Assembly (NCBI RefSeq): GCF_039503195.1
Contig: NZ_JBCJKP010000001.1
Location: 7,688,001 to 7,752,000 of the forward strand
Source of the DNA: Streptomyces mirabilis
GTDB lineage: Bacteria; Actinomycetota; Actinomycetes; Streptomycetales; Streptomycetaceae
Direction of reading: 5' to 3'
DNA length: 64,000 nucleotides
Within the stretch, counting starts at the first letter, position 1, and the number at the start of each line of letters is the position of its first letter. The notes under the pieces were generated by a model. It was given only the letters and a program-made list of their open reading frames with translations, did no database searches and was not told the origin of the DNA. Position numbers and translations under genes: made by a program. This document shows positions 1-7,686 of this stretch, in pieces.

Positions 1-887
1 ACGAGGCGCAGTCTCATCCCCGCCACCCCCACCCGTACCGTCTGTCCCCACACCAGTTCCACCGCGTCGCTCTCCATGCCGTCTCCGAAGGCGATGAGGC
101 GGTCGGACTCGACGGTGAGGGAGAGGTGGGCGGAGGCGGTGAGGGAGCCGGCGACGAGGGACGTGCCGGTGGCCGGCGACGGCCAGGCCTCGCGGACGAA
201 CCAGAGAAGGCGTTCCTCCGCGGGGCCGGGCAGCGGCAGCTCACCGCCCCGCTCCTGCCACACCGAGCGGAGCCACCCGCTGGCGCCCGTCCCGGTACCC
301 ACCAGGACCCCGGAGGAGGCCTGGGGCTCGACGGCACCCCCGTACTCGTCGAGCCCCAGCCGATAGCGGGCCGTCTGATGGCTCGCGGTTCCGAGGTAGA
401 TCTCGTTGAGGGCGACCAGCCGCTGCGTGTCGTCCGCGACCGCCTCGACCATGGTCAGCTCGTCGGCCCGGCCCCCGTGAGCCGAGGCGAGCAGCGCGCC
501 CGCGTCGCGCGGCCGGTGCCGCACGAGCACCCCCGGGTTCCGTCCGGGGTCGGTGTCGATCCCCACCACCGGCTGTCCGGTCAGGTACTTGGCCACGTTC
601 GCCACCAGCCCGTCCTGCCCGACCACGACCACCACGTCCTCCGGGGCGAAGAGGAAGCGGTCCAAGTCGCGCCGCTCGACCCGCGCCTGACGCCAGGTCA
701 GCGGCACGGACGCGACCACCTCCGCCAGCGCCTCCCGCGCCCGCCGGTGCCGCTCGGCCACCTCCTCGATGTCGCGCCCCCGGGAGGAGAGGAAGAACGC
801 CGCCTGCCCGTGCGTCCCGTGCCGGGCCACCAGCTCCTCGTACTCCGTGGTGCGATGGACGAGGACGACCCGGGGCGCGAGGCTCAC
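1..887 (-). CDS. NAD kinase-like protein (C-terminus cut by window edge)
   Basis: The frame opens with GTG at 887 (VSLAPRVVLVHRTTEYEELV) and runs off the left edge, so about 295 residues are visible. Residues near 70-95 read VVVVGQDGLVANVAKYL followed by VVGIDTDPGRNPGVL. This resembles the GGDGT nucleotide-binding motif and following strand of the NAD kinase/diacylglycerol kinase fold. The first Gly-Gly is replaced by Gly-Gln, so catalysis is uncertain. Later glycine-rich GVLVGTGTGASGW fits the second fold motif. Its GTG overlaps the stop of the upstream SPFH gene by 4 bases, which implies translational coupling. I infer a nucleotide-binding partner of the SPFH protein; the substrate is unknown. 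Confidence 0.6.
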   Translation of the reverse strand, partial: MSLAPRVVLVHRTTEYEELVARHGTHGQAAFFLSSRGRDIEEVAERHRRAREALAEVVASVPLTWRQARVERRDLDRFLFAPEDVVVVVGQDGLVANVAKYLTGQPVVGIDTDPGRNPGVLVRHRPRDAGALLASAHGGRADELTMVEAVADDTQRLVALNEIYLGTASHQTARYRLGLDEYGGAVEPQASSGVLVGTGTGASGWLRSVWQERGGELPLPGPAEERLLWFVREAWPSPATGTSLVAGSLTASAHLSLTVESDRLIAFGDGMESDAVELVWGQTVRVGVAGMRLRL

Positions 888-1933
888 TGCTCCGGCCCTC
901 CGACGACCCCATTGCCCAGCCGTGCGAGCAGGCCCGTCAGTACGTCCGGCGACACCGTCACACTGTCGATGCGCGGCAGGTTCTCCGCGAGCCGCGTGCC
1001 CGTCAGGGCGTGCAGCGTGGCGACGTCCACGTCTCCGTGGACCCGCAGCCAGGCGGCCTGCGCCGCGGCCCGCGCCTCGCCGACCTCCCGCGCGGCCGTG
1101 GCCTCGGCCTTGGCGAGCTGTACCACCCGGCTGCCCTCCGCCTCCGCGAGCCGCACGGTCCGCGCCGCCTCCGCCCCGGCCCGCACCGCGTCCGCCGCCG
1201 CGTGCTCCTCCGCCTCGCGCCGCGCGTTGGTGCCGCGCTGGTCGACCAACTGCTCCTCGCGCCGGGCGAGTTCGATCTGGCTGGCGAGCTCGTTCTCGGC
1301 GATCGCCCGCTCCCGTTCGACGGCGACGGCCCGGCGTTCGTACGTCGCCTTGTCCGCCTCCTGCTGGATCTGCTCGCGGGCTGGAGTGCGCAGCGCCCGC
1401 TCCACCTCGGGTTCCGGGCGCAGCGCGACGACCCGTACGGCCACCACCTCGATCCCCGTCGCGGGCAGCCGGGGTTCGGCGCCGAGCCCGCCCGCGATCC
1501 GCTCGCGTACCGACGCGACGCCGTCCACCAAGGCCGCCGCCAGCGTCGTACGGGCCAGTACGTCCAGCGCGTGCTGCTGGGCCGTCTCGGTCAGCAGCGA
1601 GCCCAGCTGTTCGAGGGGCGCGCCGCGCCAGGAGCCGGTGTCGGGGTCGATGGAGAAGTCGAGCCGCGTGGCCGCGACCCCGGGATCGACGATCCGGTAG
1701 GTGACGGTCGCCTGCACCGCGACGTCCTGGAAGTCGGACGTACGGGCGTGGAAGGTCATCGCCAACTCGCGGTCGTCGACCGGGACTTCGGAGAGCGTGG
1801 CGGTCAGGGAGCGGTACCAGAAGCCGAGTCCGGGACCGTCGTGCGCCAGCCGGCCCGACCGGTGGTGCCGGACATGGGCGGTGGGCGCTCCGCGCAGATG
1901 GCGCCAGCCGAGACGCCGGGTGATGTCGGCCAT
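884..1933 (-). CDS. SPFH/band-7 domain protein
   Basis: A 349-residue protein. Residues about 20-200 have the band-7/SPFH pattern (FHARTSDFQDVAVQATVTYRI, then VASVRERIAGGLG and TGIEVVAVRV). These are followed by a long charged Ala/Glu/Arg coiled coil at about 205-290 (EREQ and AEAARTVRLAEAEG type) and a short C-terminal tail. SPFH proteins scaffold membrane microdomains or large oligomers. No clear membrane anchor is visible, so this may be a soluble ring-forming member. ATG at 1933 has GAGGGGGT just upstream. The gene overlaps the NAD-kinase-like gene by 4 bases, so the two form an operon. The tandem TTRTCGTC operators 50-105 bases upstream probably control it. Confidence 0.75.
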   Translation of the reverse strand: MADITRRLGWRHLRGAPTAHVRHHRSGRLAHDGPGLGFWYRSLTATLSEVPVDDRELAMTFHARTSDFQDVAVQATVTYRIVDPGVAATRLDFSIDPDTGSWRGAPLEQLGSLLTETAQQHALDVLARTTLAAALVDGVASVRERIAGGLGAEPRLPATGIEVVAVRVVALRPEPEVERALRTPAREQIQQEADKATYERRAVAVERERAIAENELASQIELARREEQLVDQRGTNARREAEEHAAADAVRAGAEAARTVRLAEAEGSRVVQLAKAEATAAREVGEARAAAQAAWLRVHGDVDVATLHALTGTRLAENLPRIDSVTVSPDVLTGLLARLGNGVVGGPEQ

Positions 1934-1983
1934 GGGTACCCCCTCGCCGCCGGGCGATCCCGGCGACCCGCTGTGATGCGCTT

Positions 1984-2038
1984 TTGTCGTCGCAGTGACG
2001 ATAATGAAGAGGCCCCCTTATCGTCAAGGGGACGAAAT
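1984..2038. promoter_or_regulatory. Tandem inverted-repeat operators between SPFH gene and arcA
   Basis: Two sites of the form TTRTCGTC-N5-GACGAWAW lie at 1984-2004 and 2018-2038, 34 bp apart. In addition TGACGATAA (1996-2004) and TTATCGTCA (2018-2026) form a perfect 9-bp inverted repeat across a 13-bp gap. They sit between the divergent SPFH and arcA genes. The repeat count and symmetry are seen directly. The regulator is unknown; a NAD-metabolism regulator of the NrtR type is one speculative candidate because of the NAD-kinase-like gene. Confidence 0.5.
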
Positions 2039-2100
2039 CAACTCGCCCGTCTCCCGTCGATCCACGGGTGAACAGGCGTCCGGATGGTCAGGATGGAGGC

Positions 2101-3330
2101 ATGGGATTCCATGTCGACTCCGAGGCCGGGCGGCTGCGCCGCGTCATCCTGCACAGACCCGACCTCGAGCTCAAGAGGCTCACCCCCAGCAACAAGGACG
2201 CCCTGCTCTTCGACGACGTGCTGTGGGTGCGCCGGGCCCGGGCGGAGCACGACGGGTTCGCGGACGTGTTGCGCGACCGCGGGGTCACCGTCCATCTCTT
2301 CGGCGACCTGCTCGCCGAAGCACTGGAGATCCCGGTGGCCAGATCGCTCGTCCTGGACCGGGTCTTCGACGAGAAGGAGTACGGGCCGCTCGCCACCGAC
2401 CATCTCCGGGCGGCCTTCGAGACCCTGCCCGTCCCGGAGCTGGCGGCCGCGCTGGTCGGCGGGATGACCAAACGGGAGTTCCTGGACGCGCACCCGGAGC
2501 CGACCTCGGTGCGCTTCCATGTCATGGACCTCGACGACTTCCTCCTCGGCCCGCTCCCCAATCACCTCTTCACCCGGGACACCTCCGCCTGGATCTACGA
2601 CGGGGTGTCCATCAACGCCATGCGCTGGCCCGCGCGACAGCGGGAGACCGTGCACTTCGAGGCGATCTACCGGCACCATCCGCTCTTCCGTGACGAGCAC
2701 TTCAACCTCTGGTCGGAGGGGCAGGCGGACTACCCGTCCACCATCGAGGGCGGTGACGTGCTCGTCATCGGCAACGGCGCGGTGCTCATCGGCATGAGTG
2801 AACGGACGACGCCGCAGGCAGTCGAGATGCTCGCGCACAAGCTGTTCGCCGCCGGGTCGGCCCGTACGATCGTGGCGCTCGACATGCCCAAGCGGCGGGC
2901 CCTCATGCACCTCGACACCGTGATGACGATGGTCGACGGCGACACCTTCACCCAGTACGCGGGGCTCGGCATGCTCCGCTCGTACACCATCGAACCGGGC
3001 TCGGGGGACAAGGAGCTGAAGGTCACCGACCATCCGCCGGAGCACATGCACCGGGCGATCGCGGCGGCGCTGGGGTTGAGCGAGATCCGGGTGCTGACCG
3101 CGACGCAGGATGTGCACGCGGCGGAGCGGGAGCAGTGGGACGACGGATGCAACGTCCTCGCGGTGGAGCCTGGGGTCGTCGTCGCCTATGAGCGGAACGT
3201 GACCACCAACACGCATCTGCGGAAGCAGGGCATCGAGGTGATCGAGATTCCGGGGAGTGAGCTGGGGCGGGGGCGGGGTGGGCCTCGGTGTATGAGCTGT
3301 CCGGTGGAAAGGGCGGCGGTGGGGGTGTGA
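2101..3330 (+). CDS. arcA: Arginine deiminase
   Basis: Hydrolyses L-arginine to citrulline and ammonia in the cytoplasm. The 409-residue length is typical. Visible family motifs are the N-terminal [33 protein letters not shown], the catalytic-histidine region MHLDTVMTM and the C-terminal PRCMSCP, whose first Cys (about residue 397) is the expected nucleophile. I chose ATG 2101 because AGGA at 2090-2093 is 7 bases upstream and the product begins [15 protein letters not shown]; an in-frame GTG at 2068 lacks a ribosome site. It is followed 165 bases later by ornithine carbamoyltransferase and then a permease. No carbamate kinase is in the window. Confidence 0.93.
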   Translation: MGFHVDSEAGRLRRVILHRPDLELKRLTPSNKDALLFDDVLWVRRARAEHDGFADVLRDRGVTVHLFGDLLAEALEIPVARSLVLDRVFDEKEYGPLATDHLRAAFETLPVPELAAALVGGMTKREFLDAHPEPTSVRFHVMDLDDFLLGPLPNHLFTRDTSAWIYDGVSINAMRWPARQRETVHFEAIYRHHPLFRDEHFNLWSEGQADYPSTIEGGDVLVIGNGAVLIGMSERTTPQAVEMLAHKLFAAGSARTIVALDMPKRRALMHLDTVMTMVDGDTFTQYAGLGMLRSYTIEPGSGDKELKVTDHPPEHMHRAIAAALGLSEIRVLTATQDVHAAEREQWDDGCNVLAVEPGVVVAYERNVTTNTHLRKQGIEVIEIPGSELGRGRGGPRCMSCPVERAAVGV

Positions 3331-3353
3331 TCTCGGGTGCGGGTGGGTGAGGG

Positions 3354-3390
3354 TTGGTCGCGCAGTTCCCCGCACCCCTGAAGGTGCGCT
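3354..3390 (+). repeat. Dispersed intergenic repeat, copy 1
   Basis: Contains GTCGCGCAGTTCCCCGC followed by CCCCTGAAGGTGCGCT. The same core occurs at 46703-46740 and 53752-53795, and in reverse at 57512-57548. Each copy lies between genes. Elements of this type are common in Streptomyces intergenic DNA; their role is unknown. Confidence 0.7.
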
Positions 3391-3415
3391 GTCCCCGGGG
3401 TCCACGAAGAGGGCC

Positions 3416-3443
3416 CGTATAGAAATGTGGAGCATCGTATAGA
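3416..3443 (+). promoter_or_regulatory. Direct repeat in argF leader
   Basis: CGTATAGA occurs at 3416-3423 and again at 3436-3443, 20 bp apart (about two helical turns), 50-80 bases ahead of the argF start. Either copy could supply a TATAGA -10 element, and the spacing suits a repressor or activator such as ArgR. I do not see a clean ARG box, so the assignment is open. Confidence 0.3.
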
Positions 3444-3495
3444 CTTCCACTCGCCCTTTTGTTCGTCCCCGTTCTCGCATCCCTGGAGCGCCCCC

Positions 3496-4530
3496 ATGGC
3501 GACAGTCCCGACCGCCCTCGCCGGACGCCACTTCCTCAAAGAGCTGGACTTCACCGAGGAGGAGTTTCGCGGTCTGATCGAGCTGGCCGCCGAGCTCAAG
3601 GCGGCCAAGAAGGCCGGGGCCGAGACGCAGCACCTGCGGGGCAGGAACATCGCGCTGATCTTCGAGAAGACCTCGACCCGTACGCGCTGCGCGTTCGAGG
3701 TCGCCGCCGCGGACCAGGGCGCGTCGACGACGTATCTGGACCCGTCCGGTTCGCAGATAGGCCACAAGGAGTCCGTGAAGGACACCGCGCGTGTGCTCGG
3801 CCGGATGTTCGACGCGATCGAGTACCGGGGTGACAGCCAGGCCTCCGTCGAGGAGCTGGCCGCGTACGCCGGAGTGCCCGTCTACAACGGTCTGACCGAT
3901 GACTGGCACCCCACCCAGATGCTCGCCGACGTGCTCACCATGACCGAGCACTGCGACAAGCCGCTCGGTGGGATCGCCTTCGCCTACCTGGGTGACGCCC
4001 GTTTCAACATGGGCAACTCCTACCTGGTCACCGGCGCGCTCCTCGGCATGGACGTCCGGATCGTCGCCCCGCAGGCCTACTGGCCCGCCGAGGAGATCGT
4101 CGCCGAGGCCCGCAAGCTCGCCGAGAGCAACGGCGGGCGCGTCACCCTCACCGAGCACCTCGGCGAGGGCGTCCACGGCGCCGACTTCGTCGCCACCGAC
4201 GTCTGGGTCTCGATGGGCGAGCCCAAGGAGGTGTGGGACGAGCGCATCGCCGCGCTGTCCCCGTACGCCGTGACCATGGACGTGCTGCGCGCCACCGGCA
4301 ACCCGGACGTGAAGTTCCTGCACTGCCTGCCGGCCTTCCACGACCTGGGCACCAAGGTCGGCCGCGAGATCCACGAGACCCACGGCCTCGACTCGCTGGA
4401 GGTCACCGACGAGGTGTTCGAGTCGGCGCACTCGGTCGTCTTCGACGAGGCCGAGAACCGGCTGCACACCATCAAGGCGATCATGGTCGCCACCCTGGGC
4501 CGACCGGGAATCCCCGAGGTCCTGGCCTGA
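3496..4530 (+). CDS. argF: Ornithine carbamoyltransferase
   Basis: Interconverts citrulline plus phosphate with ornithine plus carbamoyl phosphate. The 344-residue protein shows the carbamoyl-phosphate motif [11 protein letters not shown] near residue 60, HPTQMLAD in the middle, and the ornithine-site loop HCLPAFHD near residue 276. ATG 3496 is preceded by GGAG at 3485-3488. Its position next to arginine deiminase suggests a catabolic role (arcB-like). The same family also serves biosynthesis, and sequence alone does not separate them. The APC permease starts about 50 bases downstream and is likely co-transcribed. Confidence 0.92.
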   Translation: MATVPTALAGRHFLKELDFTEEEFRGLIELAAELKAAKKAGAETQHLRGRNIALIFEKTSTRTRCAFEVAAADQGASTTYLDPSGSQIGHKESVKDTARVLGRMFDAIEYRGDSQASVEELAAYAGVPVYNGLTDDWHPTQMLADVLTMTEHCDKPLGGIAFAYLGDARFNMGNSYLVTGALLGMDVRIVAPQAYWPAEEIVAEARKLAESNGGRVTLTEHLGEGVHGADFVATDVWVSMGEPKEVWDERIAALSPYAVTMDVLRATGNPDVKFLHCLPAFHDLGTKVGREIHETHGLDSLEVTDEVFESAHSVVFDEAENRLHTIKAIMVATLGRPGIPEVLA

Positions 4531-4582
4531 CGGAGGTCCCCGCAGGCCTTATCCTGACCGGCGGTCCGGAGCCACCCCTTCC

Positions 4583-6100
4583 GTGACCACCGTGCGACCG
4601 ACCCCGTCGCACCCCGCACCACCGGAAATGAGCACCACCCGCATGTCCGCTCCACGCATCAAGTCCCCCCAGCTGCTGATGGCCGAATCAGGCGCCGACC
4701 GCGAAGGTCATGGCCTCAAGCGGACCATGGGTCTCTTCCAGCTCATCTGCTTCGGCGTCGGCGCGATCGTCGGCACCGGAATCTTCGTCGGGCTCTCCGA
4801 CTCGGTCGCACAGGCCGGACCCGCCGTGGTCGTGTCGTTCATCCTCGCGGCGATCACCTGCGTCTTCACCGCGTTCTCCTTCGCCGAGCTCGGCGGCGCG
4901 ATCCCGGTCTCCGGATCCTCGTACTCCTTCGCCTACGCGGGACTGGGCGAGGGCACGGCCTTCCTCGTCGGCTGGTGTCTGCTCCTGGAGTACGGCGTCT
5001 CCGTGTCGGCCGTGGCGGTCGGCTGGAGCCAGTACGTCAACGAACTGCTGCACAGCCTCATGGGCGTGCAGCTGCCCGCCGCGCTCTCGGCCGGCCCGTC
5101 CGACGGCGGGATCGTCAACCTTCCCGCGGTCATCGTGATCGCCCTGGCCTCGGTCCTGCTGATCCGCGGGGTGCGCGAGAGCGCCCGGGCGACCGCGGCC
5201 ATGGCCGTGCTGAAGCTCGTCGTGCTCGTCGTCTTCTGCGCGATCGGGTTCAGCGCCTTCAAGCACGGCAACCTCACGCCGTTCTCCCCGGCCGGGCTGG
5301 GAGGTATCGGCGCGGGCACCACGGCTGCCTTCTTCTCGTACATCGGCTTCGACGCGATCACCACCGCCGGCGAGGAGGCCAAGGACCCCCGCCGCAACAT
5401 CCCGATCGCCATCCTGGTCTGCATCGGTCTGGTCACGCTGCTGTACTGCGCGGTGGCCCTCGCGGCGATCGGCGCCGTCGGCGGCGACGCGGTCGCCGGG
5501 CGGCCCGCCGCGCTGTCGTACGTCGTCAACGTGGTCACCGGCTCCACGGTCGGCGCCGGGGTCGTCGCGTTCGGAGCGGTCGTCGCCATCGCCTCGGTCG
5601 TGCTCGCGGTGATGTACGGACAGACCCGCATCCTCATGTCCATGTCCCGTGACGGGCTCGTGCCGCGCGTCTTCGAGAAGATCTCGCCGAGGACCTCGAC
5701 ACCGGTCGCGGGAACCCTGATCGTCGCCATCGTCTTCGCCGTCCCGGCGGCCTTCGCCCCGCTCGACGCCGTCGTCAACCTGACGACGATCGGCACGCTC
5801 GCCACGATGGCCGCCGTCAATGTCGCGGTGATCGCGCTGCGGCGCCGGCAACCGGGTCTTGCCAGGACGTTCCGGGTGCCGCTCTACCCCGTGGTGCCGC
5901 TGCTCGGCATCGGCTTCTGTCTGTACCTGATGTACGAGACGGGCTGGACGACCTGGGTCCAGTTCGTGTGCTTCCTGGCGGCCGGCTTCCTCGTGTACGT
6001 GCTCTACGGGCGCCGCAACTCCCGGCTGGCAGTGGCTGGAGCCGCTCCCGGCGCCGAGGTCACGCCGGACGCCGCTGAGCGGGCACCACAGGCAGTCTGA
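4583..6100 (+). CDS. APC-family amino acid permease
   Basis: Integral membrane transporter of the APC superfamily, about 12 membrane segments. The family hallmark FGVGAIVGTGIFVGLS forms the broken first helix near residues 58-73, and AAFFSYIGFDAITTAGEEAKDPRRN is the usual mid-protein motif (about 255-280). The tail after residue 480 is Ala-rich and variable. GTG 4583 gives 505 residues with GGAG 11 bases upstream; ATG 4628 or 4643 would shorten the N-terminus and are equally possible. Placement after arcA and argF suggests uptake or exchange of arginine, ornithine or another cationic amino acid. The 3' end overlaps the convergent ATP-binding protein gene by 41 bases. Confidence 0.85.
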   Translation: MTTVRPTPSHPAPPEMSTTRMSAPRIKSPQLLMAESGADREGHGLKRTMGLFQLICFGVGAIVGTGIFVGLSDSVAQAGPAVVVSFILAAITCVFTAFSFAELGGAIPVSGSSYSFAYAGLGEGTAFLVGWCLLLEYGVSVSAVAVGWSQYVNELLHSLMGVQLPAALSAGPSDGGIVNLPAVIVIALASVLLIRGVRESARATAAMAVLKLVVLVVFCAIGFSAFKHGNLTPFSPAGLGGIGAGTTAAFFSYIGFDAITTAGEEAKDPRRNIPIAILVCIGLVTLLYCAVALAAIGAVGGDAVAGRPAALSYVVNVVTGSTVGAGVVAFGAVVAIASVVLAVMYGQTRILMSMSRDGLVPRVFEKISPRTSTPVAGTLIVAIVFAVPAAFAPLDAVVNLTTIGTLATMAAVNVAVIALRRRQPGLARTFRVPLYPVVPLLGIGFCLYLMYETGWTTWVQFVCFLAAGFLVYVLYGRRNSRLAVAGAAPGAEVTPDAAERAPQAV

Positions 6101-6512
6101 ACCAGACCGCCTTGCCGGAGCCGGTGGGGCGGTGGCCGCAGGACGAGCTGAGGGTGCGGATCAGGAGGAGGCCGCGCCCGTGCTCCTGCCAGGGATCGGG
6201 CTCACCGGGCGGCTCCGGGACCGTGAGGTTGCCGGGCGGCTCCGGGTCCGGGTCGTGCACCTCGACCTGACAGCCGGTCGGCATCAGCTCCACGACCAGC
6301 TCTATGGGACCGTCCCCCGCGGTGTGCTCCACGGCGTTGGCGACCAGTTCCGCGGTGAGCAGTTCCGCGGTGTCGCTGTCGGCCGCGTGCTTCAGCTCGG
6401 CCAGCGCGGTGCGGACCAGGGCGCGGGCGACCGGCACGGCCGCGGCGGTGTGCGGCAGTGCGATGCGCCAGGAGGCGGGGGCGGGAGTGTCGTGCAAGGT
6501 GGGTCCGTTCAT
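6060..6512 (-). CDS. RsbW-like ATP-binding protein (anti-sigma/regulatory kinase fold)
   Basis: A 150-residue protein made almost entirely of one HATPase_c domain of the RsbW/SpoIIAB type. The N-box is ELVANAVEHTAGDG (about residues 52-65), the G1 motif is VEVHDPDPEPP, and the G2-like lid is EHGRGLLLIRTLSSSCG. Streptomyces encodes dozens of such short kinase-fold proteins, which act as anti-sigma factors or partners of STAS proteins and PP2C phosphatases. None of those partners lies beside it, so the target is unknown. The start is ATG 6512. Confidence 0.8.
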   Translation of the reverse strand: MNGPTLHDTPAPASWRIALPHTAAAVPVARALVRTALAELKHAADSDTAELLTAELVANAVEHTAGDGPIELVVELMPTGCQVEVHDPDPEPPGNLTVPEPPGEPDPWQEHGRGLLLIRTLSSSCGHRPTGSGKAVWFRLPVVPAQRRPA

Positions 6513-6856
6513 GGAGCAGGCTGTCCTGCTTTCAACCTGAGGAATGGTACGGCGCGGCCGGACGGAGGCGTCGGGCGGGCGCTTTCCAGGACATTCGGTG
6601 GGCGCCCTCCCAGGACGTTCGGCTCGGCATCAGGACCCGTACCCAGCCCAACGCCTGCCTCCCGCGAGGTGCTCCCGCCGTTACGGGGCTATCGAGAACC
6701 CGTGACTCGGTGACGGGAAACGGTCACTTCACGACCGGGTTATTGCGTGGTCGTGACGACAGTCACAGAGTGGTGATAACTTCGTGGAGTAACGACGACC
6801 GCCGTCCGGCGCCCTGTGGCGCGGACCGCCGCCCCCGTCCGAGGAGGCCGCCCGTC
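6513..6856. other. Divergent intergenic region
   Basis: 344 bases between the RsbW-like gene and the enoyl-CoA hydratase gene. It contains no convincing coding frame. The left half is featureless apart from the short inverted repeat GCAGG/CCTGC near the RsbW-like start; the right third holds the shared catabolic promoter motif at 6753-6780. Confidence 0.6.
6753..6780 (+). promoter_or_regulatory. Shared catabolic-cluster motif, copy A
   Basis: GTGACGACAGTCA at 6753-6765, then nine bases, then GATAAC at 6775-6780. The identical 13-mer with the same nine-base gap to GATAGC occurs at 12810-12837 in the other promoter region of the cluster. TGAC/GTCA gives internal dyad symmetry, as expected for an operator; GATAAC may be a -10 element. 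PaaX, encoded between the two sites, is a plausible binder. Confidence 0.55.
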
Positions 6857-7684
6857 ATGAGTCCCTTCACCGGCTCCGCCGCCCGCACCTCCGACTGGCA
6901 GCACCTGAGGTGCGAGGTCGCCGACGGGGTCGCCACGGTCACCCTGGCCCGCCCCGAGAAACTCAACGCCCTCACCTTCGGCGCCTACGCCGACCTGCGC
7001 GATCTGCTCGCCGAGCTCTCCCGTGAGCGGTCGGTGCGGGCGCTGGTGCTGGCGGGGGAGGGGCGCGGCTTCTGCTCCGGCGGCGACGTCGACGAGATCA
7101 TCGGCGCGACCTTGTCCATGGACACCGCCCAGCTCCTCGACTTCAACCGGATGACCGGGCAGGTCGTGCGGACCGTACGGGAGTGCCCGTTCCCGGTGAT
7201 CGCGGCGGTGCACGGGGTCGCGGCGGGCGCCGGAGCCGTCCTCGCCCTGGCCGCCGACTTCCGGGTGGCCGACCCGAGCGCCCGGTTCGCCTTCCTCTTC
7301 ACCCGCGTCGGACTGTCCGGCGGCGACATGGGCGCCGCCTATCTGCTGCCCCGGGTCGTCGGGCTCGGTCACGCGACCCGGCTGCTGATGCTCGGCGAAC
7401 CGGTGCGCGCGCCCGAGGCCGAGCGGATCGGTCTGATCAGCGAGCTGGCCGACGAGGGCGACGCGGACGAGGCCGCCCAGCGACTGGCCCGCCGCCTGGC
7501 CGAGGGCCCGGCTCTCGCGTACGCCCAGACCAAGGCCCTGCTCACCGCCGAACTGGACATGCCCCTCGCCGCCTCCGTCGAGCTCGACGCCTCGACCCAG
7601 GCCCTCCTGATGACCGGCGAGGACTACGCCGAGTTCCATGCGGCGTTCACGGAGAAGCGCGCGCCGAAGTGGCGGGGGCGATAG
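6857..7684 (+). CDS. Enoyl-CoA hydratase/isomerase family protein
   Basis: A 275-residue crotonase-fold protein. It shows the CoA-binding loop LARPEKLNALT (about 32-42), the first oxyanion-hole region GEGRGFCSGGDVDE (about 70-85) and the second HGVAAGAGAVLALAADFRVA (about 120-140). The acid at the usual E144 site of crotonase is less obvious, so hydratase or ring-hydrolase activity cannot be told apart. ATG 6857 has GAGGAGG nine bases upstream. It is directly followed by the 2-aminobenzoyl-CoA monooxygenase/reductase-like gene, in which it shares an operon. I infer that it acts on the CoA-thioester ring intermediate. Confidence 0.85.
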   Translation: MSPFTGSAARTSDWQHLRCEVADGVATVTLARPEKLNALTFGAYADLRDLLAELSRERSVRALVLAGEGRGFCSGGDVDEIIGATLSMDTAQLLDFNRMTGQVVRTVRECPFPVIAAVHGVAAGAGAVLALAADFRVADPSARFAFLFTRVGLSGGDMGAAYLLPRVVGLGHATRLLMLGEPVRAPEAERIGLISELADEGDADEAAQRLARRLAEGPALAYAQTKALLTAELDMPLAASVELDASTQALLMTGEDYAEFHAAFTEKRAPKWRGR

Positions 7685-7686
7685 CC

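Noticed and set aside
2038..4467. Reverse-strand open frame spanning arcA and argF
   Set aside because: It crosses an intergenic region and two solid forward genes, with no protein-like motifs.
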